Below, piece after piece: positions 1-7,470 of a stretch of 20,545 bases of DNA. How positions within the stretch are numbered: the stretch's first letter is position 1; every line of letters starts with the position of its first letter. Below the pieces are notes generated by a model. That model searched no databases. It was not told where the DNA came from and saw only the letters and a program-made list of their open reading frames with translations. Both the position numbers and the translations under genes were made by a program. The DNA is taken from assembly GCA_938028845.1 (NCBI GenBank), contig CALIZJ010000071.1, positions 1 through 20,545 of the forward strand, in the 5' to 3' direction. This DNA is from an uncultured Blautia sp. Its GTDB lineage: Bacteria; Bacillota; Clostridia; Lachnospirales; Lachnospiraceae.

Positions 1-175
1 GTCAAACGTTATCGTAAAAGAAAACGAGACTTTAGATAGCGCTCTTCGCAGATTTAAGAGAAGCTGTGCTAAAGCAGGCATTCAGCAGGAAATCCGCAAG
101 AGAGAGCATTACGAGAAGCCAAGCGTTCGCCGTAAGAAAAAATCTGAAGCCGCAAGAAAACGTAAATATAATTAA
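1..175 (+). CDS. rpsU: 30S ribosomal protein S21 (only the first two bases of the start codon are missing)
   Basis: Base 1 is the G of the start ATG, and the frame from base 2 encodes 57 residues beginning SNVIVKENETLDSALRRFKR and ending in a very basic tail (RRKKKSEAARKRKYN), followed by TAA at 173-175. This is the full length and composition of bacterial bS21, a small protein of the 30S subunit that helps initiation on the mRNA. The Arg/Lys-rich C-terminal half is typical of its rRNA-binding helices. The promoter and ribosome site lie outside the window. A strong intrinsic terminator follows 10 nt after the stop, so the gene is the last of its transcript. Identification is by direct recognition of the conserved sequence. 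Confidence 0.97.
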   Translation, partial: SNVIVKENETLDSALRRFKRSCAKAGIQQEIRKREHYEKPSVRRKKKSEAARKRKYN

Positions 176-184
176 TTGTGCGTG

Positions 185-214
185 AAAATCCCTGACATGC
201 TGTCAGGGATTTTT
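185..214 (+). terminator. Rho-independent terminator after rpsU
   Basis: The core stem is CCCTGACA (190-197), loop TGC, TGTCAGGG (201-208). Flanking A and T residues can extend it to 13 pairs (185-197 with 201-213), and the T run directly follows the core. This is a textbook intrinsic terminator. Confidence 0.93.
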
Positions 215-299
215 AACTAGTATATTTGATAAAAATTTAACCATTACATACGCATCTTACAACCCAAGAAGGAAATCACAGTAAGGAAAAAGGAAAAAT

Positions 300-1862
300 A
301 TGAATTTGATAATCATGCCTCTGAAAAAAATAGCAAAATTACTTTTCAACAGAATTTTTTACGTGGTATTTGCAATTTTGATCCAGCTTGTCTGGATTTT
401 GATCATGGCGTGGAGACTTGCGGAATATTCCAGATATATTTCCCTTGGAATCAGCATCCTTAGCATTGTTGTGGTATTATGGATTGCCAATAAAAAGATC
501 AATCCCTCATACAAACTGGCGTGGACGCTTTTAATCATGGGGGTGCCTGTGTTTGGGCTGGTGCTGTATTTTTTGTTTGGACAGTCCCGAGTTGCCAGGG
601 AAATGCAGAAGCGTTTCCGGACAATCCTGGAATGCACCGCATCCTACATGGAAGAGGATCCGGATACGAGAGAAAAGCTGAAAAAGGAAGACGAGTCTGC
701 CTTTGTACAGTCGGAATACATCCGAAAAGAGTCTGGTTATCCCCTTCATGAGAACACCACCACAGAATATTTCCAGGTGGGTGACGATATGTTCCCTGTA
801 CTTGTCCGGGAGCTGAAAGAAGCAAAGCATTATATTTATATTGAGTATTTCATCATCAACGATGGCGTAATGTGGAGGACGATCCTGAATATCCTGGAAA
901 AGAAAGCGGCTGAGGGAGTGGATGTCCGCCTGATTTATGACGATTTTGGCTGTCTGACTACGCTGCCACATAAGTACTATGAATACCTGCGCAGCAAGGG
1001 TATCCAGTGCATGGTGTTTAATCCTTTCCGTCCTGTCCTGAATGTGATCTTAAATAACCGGAGCCACAGAAAAATCTGTGTGATCGACGGGCACACAGGC
1101 TTTACCGGAGGAATTAACCTGGCGGATGAGTACATTAACAGGAAAAAGCGTTTTGGACACTGGAAAGACACCGCGGTTATGCTGAAAGGCGAGGCTGTGT
1201 GGAATATGACGGCCATGTTTCTGCATATGTGGACCGTGGTTACAAGATCTAAGGAGATTCCTGATTTTGAGAATTACCTGCCTCATAAATATCATCCGGA
1301 ACCTTTTGCCTCAGATGGATATGTGCAGCCCTTTTGCGATTCTCCGCTGGATGGGGAGGTAGTGGGAGAAAATGTATACATGAATATCATTAACCGGGCA
1401 AAACATTATGTTTACATTTGTACACCGTATCTGATCATTGACAATGAGATGATGACGGCCTTGTGCCTGGCTGCAAAAAGCGGGGTAGACGTAAAGATCA
1501 TGACCCCGGGAATTCCAGATAAGAAAATGGTATTCCTTCTCACCCAATCCTATTATGAACAGTTGATCCAGGCGGGAGTGGAAATTTATGAATACCAGCC
1601 CGGATTCCTTCACGCGAAATCTTTTGTGTGCGACGATGAGATTGGGGTGGTGGGAACCATAAACCTGGATTACAGAAGCCTGTACCTGCATTTTGAGGAT
1701 GGAGTATGGATGTATAAAAACCAGACGGTTACAGCGCTGAGACAGGATTTTATGCATACTTTGGATCAATGTAAAGCAATCGACATTGAATTTTGCAGAC
1801 ACCGGAATATTGTAGTCCGGGCGGTGCAGAGTGTTATGCGCATTCTTGCCCCCATGCTGTAA
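300..1862 (+). CDS. cls: Cardiolipin synthase, phospholipase D superfamily
   Basis: This 520-residue membrane enzyme should condense two phosphatidylglycerol molecules into cardiolipin plus glycerol at the inner face of the membrane. The N-terminus has two to three hydrophobic segments (about residues 18-38, 46-63, 73-94). Two PLD catalytic HKD motifs follow: H256-x-K258-x4-D263, ending in a GFTGGINLADEY-type block, and H438-x-K440-x4-D445, followed by GTINLDYRS. Length and order match bacterial Cls proteins. The start at 300 is preceded by AGGA at 291-294; an in-frame ATG at 315 is an alternative. The gene stands alone between the rpsU terminator and its own terminator at 1910-1941. I could not find a convincing promoter in 215-290. 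Other PLD-family phosphatidyltransferases are possible, but the N-terminal membrane region favours Cls. Confidence 0.93.
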   Translation: MNLIIMPLKKIAKLLFNRIFYVVFAILIQLVWILIMAWRLAEYSRYISLGISILSIVVVLWIANKKINPSYKLAWTLLIMGVPVFGLVLYFLFGQSRVAREMQKRFRTILECTASYMEEDPDTREKLKKEDESAFVQSEYIRKESGYPLHENTTTEYFQVGDDMFPVLVRELKEAKHYIYIEYFIINDGVMWRTILNILEKKAAEGVDVRLIYDDFGCLTTLPHKYYEYLRSKGIQCMVFNPFRPVLNVILNNRSHRKICVIDGHTGFTGGINLADEYINRKKRFGHWKDTAVMLKGEAVWNMTAMFLHMWTVVTRSKEIPDFENYLPHKYHPEPFASDGYVQPFCDSPLDGEVVGENVYMNIINRAKHYVYICTPYLIIDNEMMTALCLAAKSGVDVKIMTPGIPDKKMVFLLTQSYYEQLIQAGVEIYEYQPGFLHAKSFVCDDEIGVVGTINLDYRSLYLHFEDGVWMYKNQTVTALRQDFMHTLDQCKAIDIEFCRHRNIVVRAVQSVMRILAPML

Positions 1863-1909
1863 GGAAGCAGACGGGACAGTCTTTAAGACAGATAGTATTT
1901 TTCTGTAGG

Positions 1910-1941
1910 AAACGGGAGCGGATAGAACGCTTCCGTTTTTT
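1910..1941 (+). terminator. Rho-independent terminator after cls
   Basis: AACGGGAGCG (1911-1920) pairs with CGCTTCCGTT (1928-1937) with one G-U pair and a 7-nt loop, and runs into a T tract at 1935-1941. It separates cls from the sulfur locus. Confidence 0.88.
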
Positions 1942-1948
1942 AATCCTA

Positions 1949-2010
1949 TTTACCTATTGATTTGGTAGGCAGAAGATGGTATTATTTTACAAACCATACT
2001 GGTAGGTAAA
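1949..2010 (+). promoter_or_regulatory. Inverted and direct repeats bracketing the metY promoter, candidate operator
   Basis: TTTACCTA at 1949-1956 is the exact inverse of TAGGTAAA at 2003-2010, and TGGTAGG occurs twice, at 1963-1969 and 2000-2006. The upstream copies overlap the -35 region and the downstream copies sit just after the expected start site. Repeats on both sides of a promoter suggest binding by a dimeric repressor, possibly with looping. The obvious candidate is the Rrf2 protein encoded immediately downstream of metY. The repeats are seen in the sequence; the regulator assignment is inference. Confidence 0.5.
1957..1985 (+). promoter_or_regulatory. Sigma-A promoter of the metY-type gene
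   Basis: A -35 TTGATT (1957-1962) and a -10 TATTAT (1980-1985) are separated by exactly 17 bp. Transcription would start near 1992, giving a leader of only about 40 nt, too short for a SAM riboswitch or T-box. Control is therefore more likely by a DNA-binding protein; see the flanking repeats at 1949-2010. Confidence 0.8.
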
Positions 2011-2034
2011 ACAAGCAGAAAGGAAGAGATCATT

Positions 2035-3327
2035 ATGTCAGATTACAGATTTGAAACACTTCAGCTTCACGCAGGACAGGAGACGCCGGATCCGGCTACA
2101 GATGCCAGGGCAGTCCCTATTTATGCCACTACTTCTTATGTATTCCGTGACTGCGCCCAGGCTGCTGCACGTTTTAATCTGGAAGAATCCGGAAACATAT
2201 ACAGCAGGCTTACAAATACGACTCTTGAAGTGCTGGAGAAGCGCATCGCCGCTTTGGAGGGCGGCGCGGCGGCCCTGGCCCTGGCCTCCGGCGCAGCAGC
2301 GATCACTTATACCATAGAAGCCCTGGCCCAGAATAACGGGCATATCGTGGCGCAGAAGACGATTTATGGAGGCAGCTATAACCTTCTTGCCAATACACTG
2401 CCTAATTTTGGGATTTCTACTACCTTTGTGAATATCCATGATTTAGAGGAGGTAGAGGCGGCTATCCAGGAAAATACAAGAGCCATCTACATTGAGACCC
2501 TTGGCAATCCGAACAGTGATATCCCGGATATGGACCGTTTGGCAGAACTGGCGCACAGACACGGGCTTCCCCTGGTGGTGGACAATACTTTCGGTACGCC
2601 ATATCTTATCCGCCCTATCGATCATGGAGCGGATCTGGTCATCCATTCTGCCACGAAATTTATCGGCGGCCATGGCACCACTTTAGGCGGGATACTGGTA
2701 GATTCCGGAAAGTTTGACTGGAAGGCTTCCGGAAAGTATCCTGCTATCGCGAAACCAAACCCCAGCTATCACGGCGTCTCTTTTGTAGAGGCGGCAGGGG
2801 AAGCGGCTTTTGTCACCTATGTGCGTGCCATCCTCTTAAGGGATACGGGAGCCACCCTTTCTCCTTTCGGGGCGTTTTTGCTCTTACAGGGTACAGAAAC
2901 CTTATCCCTGCGCCTGGAACGGCACAGCGAAAACACGAAAAAAGTGGTGGAATTTCTCAATGGACATCCTATGGTAGAACGGGTGAACCATCCTTCCCTG
3001 AAAGAGCATCCCGACCATAAGCTGTATGAAAAGTATTTTCCAAATGGAGGCGCTTCTATTTTTACCTTTGAGATCAAAGGCGGCGAGAAAGAAGCCCATA
3101 CCTTTATAGATAACCTGAAGATTTTTTCCCTTCTTGCTAATGTGGCGGATGTAAAAAGCCTGGTGATCCATCCGGCTACTACCACCCACCGGCAGTTGAC
3201 AGAAGAAGAATTAAAAGAACAGGGAATTAAAGAAAATACCATCCGTCTCTCTGTGGGTACAGAACACATTGAGGATATTCTGGAGGATCTTGAGAGAGGC
3301 TTTGCCGCTGTAAAGGCTCTTTCCTGA
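2035..3327 (+). CDS. metY: O-acetylhomoserine (O-acetylserine) sulfhydrylase, PLP-dependent
   Basis: The 430-residue cytoplasmic protein belongs to the Cys/Met-metabolism PLP enzymes (fold type I, cystathionine gamma-synthase group). It should make homocysteine from O-acetylhomoserine and sulfide, with possible cysteine synthase side activity. The Schiff-base lysine is K208 in SATKFIGGHG; the phosphate-binding Y56-S-R58 block from the neighbouring subunit (NIYSRLTNTT) and the PLP-contacting D183 (VVDNTF) are present. A length near 430, longer than the roughly 380-400 of cystathionine synthases and lyases, favours the O-acetylhomoserine sulfhydrylase branch. AAGGAAG lies about 10 nt upstream of the ATG. 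An Rrf2 regulator follows after 93 bp with no clear terminator between, suggesting co-transcription or an autoregulated locus. Confidence 0.92.
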   Translation: MSDYRFETLQLHAGQETPDPATDARAVPIYATTSYVFRDCAQAAARFNLEESGNIYSRLTNTTLEVLEKRIAALEGGAAALALASGAAAITYTIEALAQNNGHIVAQKTIYGGSYNLLANTLPNFGISTTFVNIHDLEEVEAAIQENTRAIYIETLGNPNSDIPDMDRLAELAHRHGLPLVVDNTFGTPYLIRPIDHGADLVIHSATKFIGGHGTTLGGILVDSGKFDWKASGKYPAIAKPNPSYHGVSFVEAAGEAAFVTYVRAILLRDTGATLSPFGAFLLLQGTETLSLRLERHSENTKKVVEFLNGHPMVERVNHPSLKEHPDHKLYEKYFPNGGASIFTFEIKGGEKEAHTFIDNLKIFSLLANVADVKSLVIHPATTTHRQLTEEELKEQGIKENTIRLSVGTEHIEDILEDLERGFAAVKALS

Positions 3328-3420
3328 CGGAAAGGGGAAAAACAAACGAAGCTGTGCCTGCAGAACACTTAATCTATATTGTATGAACGACGCGGCAGGA
3401 GCGTCTGTGGGGAGGGGAAA

Positions 3421-3867
3421 ATGATGATTTCCACAAAAGGAAGATATGCCCTGCGGGTGATGCTGGATCTTGCCCTGCATAGAGGCGAGGGGCACATTCC
3501 TATGAAAGAGGTTGCCCGTAGGCAGGGAATCTCTTTAAAATATATTGAACGAATTATGCCCGCTTTTTCAAAGAAAGGGCTTGTGGACGGGATCCATGGC
3601 AAAGGGGGCGGGTACTGTTTAAATAGAGAGCCTAATATGTACACGGTGGGAGAGATCCTGCGCCTGACAGAAGGAGAGCTTGCTCCTGTGGCATGCTTAA
3701 AGGATGGAGCATTACCCTGTGAACGAAGAGAGGAGTGCAGGACACTTTCTATGTGGACCAGGTTTTATGAGATGACGAATTCTTACTTTGACAGCATTAC
3801 GCTGGCGGATCTTTTAGAGGAAAAAAGTGACTTGGGCGACACTGATCACTTCCAATTTACAAAATAA
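3421..3867 (+). CDS. Rrf2 family transcriptional regulator (IscR/CymR-like)
   Basis: A 148-residue winged-helix DNA-binding protein. The N-terminus (ISTKGRYALRVMLDLA) is the Rrf2 hallmark, followed by a helix-turn-helix (about residues 30-50) and the wing sequence KGGGYCLNR (61-69). Three cysteines, C92, C100 and C106, are arranged C-x7-C-x5-C, close to the Fe-S ligand cluster of IscR-type members, plus C66 in the wing. It may therefore sense Fe-S status or thiol and sulfur supply. The frame stays open upstream to a TTG at 3379, but family alignment and the GGGGAGGGG ribosome site (3409-3417) support ATG 3421 or 3424. The position directly after a sulfhydrylase gene suggests sulfur-assimilation control, as CymR performs in Bacillus; the target is inferred. 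Confidence 0.9.
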   Translation: MMISTKGRYALRVMLDLALHRGEGHIPMKEVARRQGISLKYIERIMPAFSKKGLVDGIHGKGGGYCLNREPNMYTVGEILRLTEGELAPVACLKDGALPCERREECRTLSMWTRFYEMTNSYFDSITLADLLEEKSDLGDTDHFQFTK

Positions 3868-3898
3868 TAGAATAGAGGAGAATTACCTCATAGGAACG

Positions 3899-3926
3899 TT
3901 GAAAAATTTTCGGCTTGCTGTATAAT
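3899..3926 (+). promoter_or_regulatory. Sigma-A promoter upstream of fic
   Basis: A -35 TTGAAA (3899-3904) and a consensus -10 TATAAT (3921-3926) are separated by 16 bp, about 50 nt before the Fic start codon. The preceding gene stops at 3867, so this promoter probably drives fic and possibly the ABC transporter genes after it. Confidence 0.75.
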
Positions 3927-3975
3927 AGAGGAAGAAAATACGGAAGATAATACGTAAGTACATGGAGGTGCTGTC

Positions 3976-4968
3976 ATGGGAGATTATAAACCGGCTTTTA
4001 CAATAACCAACAAAATATTATCATATGTGTCTTCTATATCAGAAAAGATTGGACGAATCACGGCAGCCAGTAATTTAGAATCCAAACCACACCTGAGAAG
4101 AAACAATCGTATTAAGTCTATTCATTCTTCATTGAAGATTGAAGCCAATTCCCTTTCTTTAGGGCAGGTTAGAGATGTAATCAATGGAAAGGCAGTTCTT
4201 GGTGAACAAAAGGAAATTCAGGAGGTAAAAAATGCCTATGCTGCCTATGAGAAATCTTCCGAGATCAATCCATACAGTATCAAGGATCTGAAAAAATTCC
4301 ATGGTATAATGACCAAATATGTTGTAGAAGAATCCGGTGACTTCCGCCGGAATGAGGAAGGTGTCTTTAACGGAGAGCAGTGTATTTTTATGGCACCGCC
4401 TGCCCGATTTGTTCCTCAGTTAATGGATGAGCTTTTTAATTGGATGAAAGAAGCACAAAACAGCGTTCATCCTCTTATTTTAAGCAGCGTATTTCATTAT
4501 GAATTTGTCTTTATCCATCCCTTTTCTGATGGCAATGGCAGAATGGCAAGGCTGTGGCATACGGCTATCCTTTCCAAGTGGAAGCCGGTATTTGAATTTA
4601 TTCCAATTGAGAGTCAAATCGAAAAGTTTCAAGACCAATATTATGATGCGATTGCCAAATGTCATGTAGACGGTGCATCTACAATTTTTATTGAGTTTAT
4701 GTTGTCGCAAATTGATAAGATCCTGGATGATATTTCTGTTCAGATCAGTGAGGATACGGAGCAGCTTTCAGAATTCATTAAGAAATTGCTGGATGTTATG
4801 GAGTATGATATTCCTTATACAAGCAAAGTACTTATGGAGAAACTGGGGCTGAAATCTAAGGAAGGTTTCCGCAGAAATTATTTGCGGCCTGCAATGGATA
4901 TGAATCTTATCCGCATGACAATTCCGGATAAGCCTAACAGCAGGAATCAAAGGTATGTAAAGATCTGA
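3976..4968 (+). CDS. Fic domain protein, probable AMP-transferase with N-terminal inhibitory helix
   Basis: This 330-residue protein has the complete Fic motif HPFSDGNGRMAR (H181, F183, D185, N187, R189, R192), which in the family transfers AMP from ATP to a target hydroxyl. An upstream S52-x3-E56 block (SSLKIEAN) resembles the class II inhibitory motif (S/T)xxxE(G/N), although the residue after E56 is A. The fold also includes the FNGEQCIFMAPPA flap region (131-143). The C-terminus (about 270-330) looks like a winged-helix module. No signal peptide or membrane segment is visible, so it should be cytosolic. GGAGGTG sits a few bases upstream of the ATG. The gene reads as AT-richer than its neighbours, consistent with horizontal gain. 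It ends 21 bp before the ABC ATPase gene. The target protein cannot be inferred. Confidence 0.93.
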   Translation: MGDYKPAFTITNKILSYVSSISEKIGRITAASNLESKPHLRRNNRIKSIHSSLKIEANSLSLGQVRDVINGKAVLGEQKEIQEVKNAYAAYEKSSEINPYSIKDLKKFHGIMTKYVVEESGDFRRNEEGVFNGEQCIFMAPPARFVPQLMDELFNWMKEAQNSVHPLILSSVFHYEFVFIHPFSDGNGRMARLWHTAILSKWKPVFEFIPIESQIEKFQDQYYDAIAKCHVDGASTIFIEFMLSQIDKILDDISVQISEDTEQLSEFIKKLLDVMEYDIPYTSKVLMEKLGLKSKEGFRRNYLRPAMDMNLIRMTIPDKPNSRNQRYVKI

Positions 4969-4989
4969 AATGATGGAAAGGAGACAAAT

Positions 4990-5715
4990 ATGGGGGCAGT
5001 TTTAGAGATCAAACATTATGGGAAAATATATGGGAATGGAAAGAAAGCCGCGGATGATGTAAATATTACTGTGCAGCCGGGGGAAATTTACGGTTTTATC
5101 GGACATAACGGAGCTGGAAAGACTACGACCATCCGCGCGGTAGTGGGCGTGCTTGATTTTATTGAGGGCGAGATTTTGATCAATGGTCATTCCGTAAAAA
5201 AAGAACCGGTTGTCTGTAAAGCCCAGACAGCATACATTCCGGATAATCCAGATATTTATGAATTCCTTACCGGCATGCAGTATCTTGACTATATAGGAGC
5301 TGTCTTTAAGGTGGATGCAAAGAGAAAAGAGGAACGGATTCAAAAATATGCAAAGCTTTTGGGAATGACGGGGGATTTGGGAGAGCTTATCGGAAATTAT
5401 TCCCACGGAATGAAACAGAAGATCGTTTTGATCGGAGCCTTTCTCCATGAGCCTAAACTCCTTGTGCTGGATGAACCATTTGTGGGCCTTGATCCGGAGG
5501 CGTCCTTTCATTTAAAAGAGATGATGAAAGAGCTGTGTGCAAAGGGCAGCGGGATCTTCTTTTCCACTCACGTACTGGATGTGGCGGAAAAGCTTTGCCA
5601 TAAGGTGGCAATCATCAAAGAAGGGAAGATCATCGCAAGCGGGACCATGGATGAAGTAAAAGGGGATTCAAGCCTGGAAGAAGCATTCCTGGAGGTGGTA
5701 GAACATGAAAGGTAA
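4990..5715 (+). CDS. ABC transporter ATP-binding protein
   Basis: A 241-residue nucleotide-binding subunit. Walker A is GHNGAGKT (38-45), the signature is YSHGMKQ (137-143, a variant of LSGGQ), Walker B is LLVLDE (157-162) and the H-loop histidine is H194. The region normally holding the Q-loop reads AYIPDNPDIYE (81-91), a form I associate with the exporter-type ATPases that pair with large ABC-2-like permeases. AAAGGAG precedes the ATG. The stop codon overlaps the start of the permease gene by 11 nt, so the two are translationally coupled and form one transporter. Substrate is unknown; family relatives export peptides, drugs or envelope components. Confidence 0.93.
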   Translation: MGAVLEIKHYGKIYGNGKKAADDVNITVQPGEIYGFIGHNGAGKTTTIRAVVGVLDFIEGEILINGHSVKKEPVVCKAQTAYIPDNPDIYEFLTGMQYLDYIGAVFKVDAKRKEERIQKYAKLLGMTGDLGELIGNYSHGMKQKIVLIGAFLHEPKLLVLDEPFVGLDPEASFHLKEMMKELCAKGSGIFFSTHVLDVAEKLCHKVAIIKEGKIIASGTMDEVKGDSSLEEAFLEVVEHER

Positions 5716-7282
5716 TTATTGGACGCTGTTAAAAGTACAGATCCTCCGGGTGTGCAATCCGGCTATGCTTTTTGGAAATTCCAACAGCACAAAAAGACTG
5801 AGGACAGCAGGAATTGGCCTTTGTTTTGCCTTTTTGGGTGTGCTGCTCATGTTTTACAGCGGGATGATCGCCAAAGGCTATATTTTGCTGGGAGAAGGCG
5901 GGGCAGTTCCAAGAGTGGCAGTGACTCTTGCCTCTGCTTTTATCTTTATCTTTACTTTTTTAAAGAGCAATGGGGCTTTGTTTGGTGGGAAAGACTTTGA
6001 CCTAGTCATGTCCCTTCCTGTGACCAGTATGCAGGCGGCGGGAGTGAAATTTACCTTTATTTATCTTTTGGGGATTTTGGTCTGTGTGATTGTGTGTGTT
6101 CCTTCTCTGGCAGTATATTCTTTTTATTTACAGGCGGGAGGATATGAGATTTTTTGTATGATCCTTATGGTGCTTCTGACGCCGGTCCTTCCTTCCGTAG
6201 CAGCACTGGTCTTAGGTACTGTGGTGCTTACGCTTACAAGCAGGCTTCCTTTCCGCCAGTTTTTTTCGCTGGTGCTGAATATAGGTGTTTTGGTGGCTGT
6301 AATGGCAGTGAGCTTCAGTCTTGGAGACAGTTCGCCGGAGGAACTTGGCGAGCTGGGACAGGGCATGGCGGCTATTACAGGACAAGTGTATCCTTTATCC
6401 GCATGGGCGGCGGCACCGCTGGAGGGCAGAGGGATTGGGGGATTTTTAGGATTTACCCTTCTCTCTCTTTTGGCGATGCTGGTATTTTTATATATAGTTG
6501 GAAAGTATTACGTGCCCATTAACTGCCTGGTGGTCTCTTTTAAACGTTCCCGGGCAAAAAAAGTAAGGAGCGGAAAAACCTCCACAGTATTTATGGCTCT
6601 TTATAAAAAAGAATGGAAACGCCTTACAAGCTGCACGATTTATGCTATGAATACAGTGGTGGGATTGCTTTTGATGGTTCTTGCTGCAGTGGCGGTCTTT
6701 TTCCTGGATGAACAAACGATCCAGATGATGTTCGGGTTTCCTGGCATAGGAGGACAGATAAAATTATTGCTGCCGCTTATCCTGGCTTTCCTTGGGGGCA
6801 TGACTTCCACCACCGCACCTTCCTTATCGCTGGAGGGAAAAAGCCGCTGGATCATGTGTTCCATTCCGGTGGAGCCTATGACTGTTTTCCGGGCAAAAAT
6901 CGCCCTTCATTTATCCATAGCCATTCCTTGCGTACTGCTCAGCGGGATTTGCTTTTGGATCCGTTTTCGTCTCTCTTTTTGGGAAGGACTTTGGACGATG
7001 GCGGTGCCTTTGGCATACAGTATTTTTGCCGGCTGTTTCGGCATGTACGCCAATGTGAAATTTCCAAGCTATGACTGGACCCATGAACAGCAGGCAGTGA
7101 AAAATTCCATGTCTGTGATGGTTTCTGTGATCGGAGGAATGGTTTTAGGACTCGCCCCCTTTATCCTGTCCGTGATTTTTTTGCCCTACGCATTTTGGAT
7201 CACGGCAGGGTTTACTGGCGGCGTACTGCTTTTGTCGGCTTTTTGTTACAGAAGCCTTGGAAAAGTAAAGCTTTTTGAGTAA
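5705..7282 (+). CDS. ABC exporter permease with about 12 membrane segments
   Basis: A 525-residue, strongly hydrophobic protein with roughly 12 predicted membrane segments in two groups of six, separated by a basic cytoplasmic stretch (about residues 278-300, rich in K/R) that could contact the ATPase. The ATG at 5705 lies inside the end of the ATPase gene, and the pair clearly forms one exporter. No periplasmic-type solute-binding protein gene is nearby, consistent with export rather than import. I recognise the general type (clostridial putative ABC exporter permease) but not the substrate. A short AT-rich hairpin spans the stop codon. Confidence 0.85.
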   Translation: MKGNYWTLLKVQILRVCNPAMLFGNSNSTKRLRTAGIGLCFAFLGVLLMFYSGMIAKGYILLGEGGAVPRVAVTLASAFIFIFTFLKSNGALFGGKDFDLVMSLPVTSMQAAGVKFTFIYLLGILVCVIVCVPSLAVYSFYLQAGGYEIFCMILMVLLTPVLPSVAALVLGTVVLTLTSRLPFRQFFSLVLNIGVLVAVMAVSFSLGDSSPEELGELGQGMAAITGQVYPLSAWAAAPLEGRGIGGFLGFTLLSLLAMLVFLYIVGKYYVPINCLVVSFKRSRAKKVRSGKTSTVFMALYKKEWKRLTSCTIYAMNTVVGLLLMVLAAVAVFFLDEQTIQMMFGFPGIGGQIKLLLPLILAFLGGMTSTTAPSLSLEGKSRWIMCSIPVEPMTVFRAKIALHLSIAIPCVLLSGICFWIRFRLSFWEGLWTMAVPLAYSIFAGCFGMYANVKFPSYDWTHEQQAVKNSMSVMVSVIGGMVLGLAPFILSVIFLPYAFWITAGFTGGVLLLSAFCYRSLGKVKLFE

Positions 7283-7296
7283 AAGCTTCTTTATTT
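7268..7296 (+). terminator. Weak hairpin at the end of the ABC permease gene
   Basis: AAGCTTTT (7268-7275), loop TGAGT, AAAAGCTT (7281-7288) form a perfect 8-bp AT-rich stem across the stop codon, followed by the T-rich CTTTATTTT. This is a plausible but weak intrinsic terminator. Confidence 0.5.
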
Positions 7297-7337
7297 TAAA
7301 GTTGTGTTAAATGTAGTTCAAATGTGCGCAAACCTGC

Positions 7338-7366
7338 TTGAAATCAGATATTCTCGGTGCTATACT
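7338..7366 (+). promoter_or_regulatory. Sigma-A promoter of the phosphatase gene
   Basis: A -35 TTGAAA (7338-7343) and a -10 TATACT (7361-7366) are separated by exactly 17 bp. Just upstream, TTAAATG (7307) and TCAAATG (7318) repeat with an 11-bp period, the spacing seen in Pho-type activator boxes. The transcript would carry a leader of about 95 nt containing the palindrome TTTGGGCCCAAA (7392-7403). Confidence 0.75.
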
Positions 7367-7470
7367 CCTATTGTCTTACAGGGAAGAAGCATTTGGGCCC
7401 AAAGCTGATTTATGCAAGGCAGACAACACAAGAATGTGAATATTTTTAATATGAGAAGAGGTAAGATCAT

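Noticed and set aside
1986..2034. SAM riboswitch or T-box before metY
   Set aside because: The leader after the mapped-by-eye promoter is only about 40 nt, too short for either.
2817..3368. A 183-codon minus-strand frame opposite metY
   Set aside because: Shadow of the well-identified metY coding sequence.
3379..3420. TTG-initiated extension of the Rrf2 regulator
   Set aside because: Family members begin at the ISTKGRYAL block, and the strong ribosome site lies directly before ATG 3421/3424.
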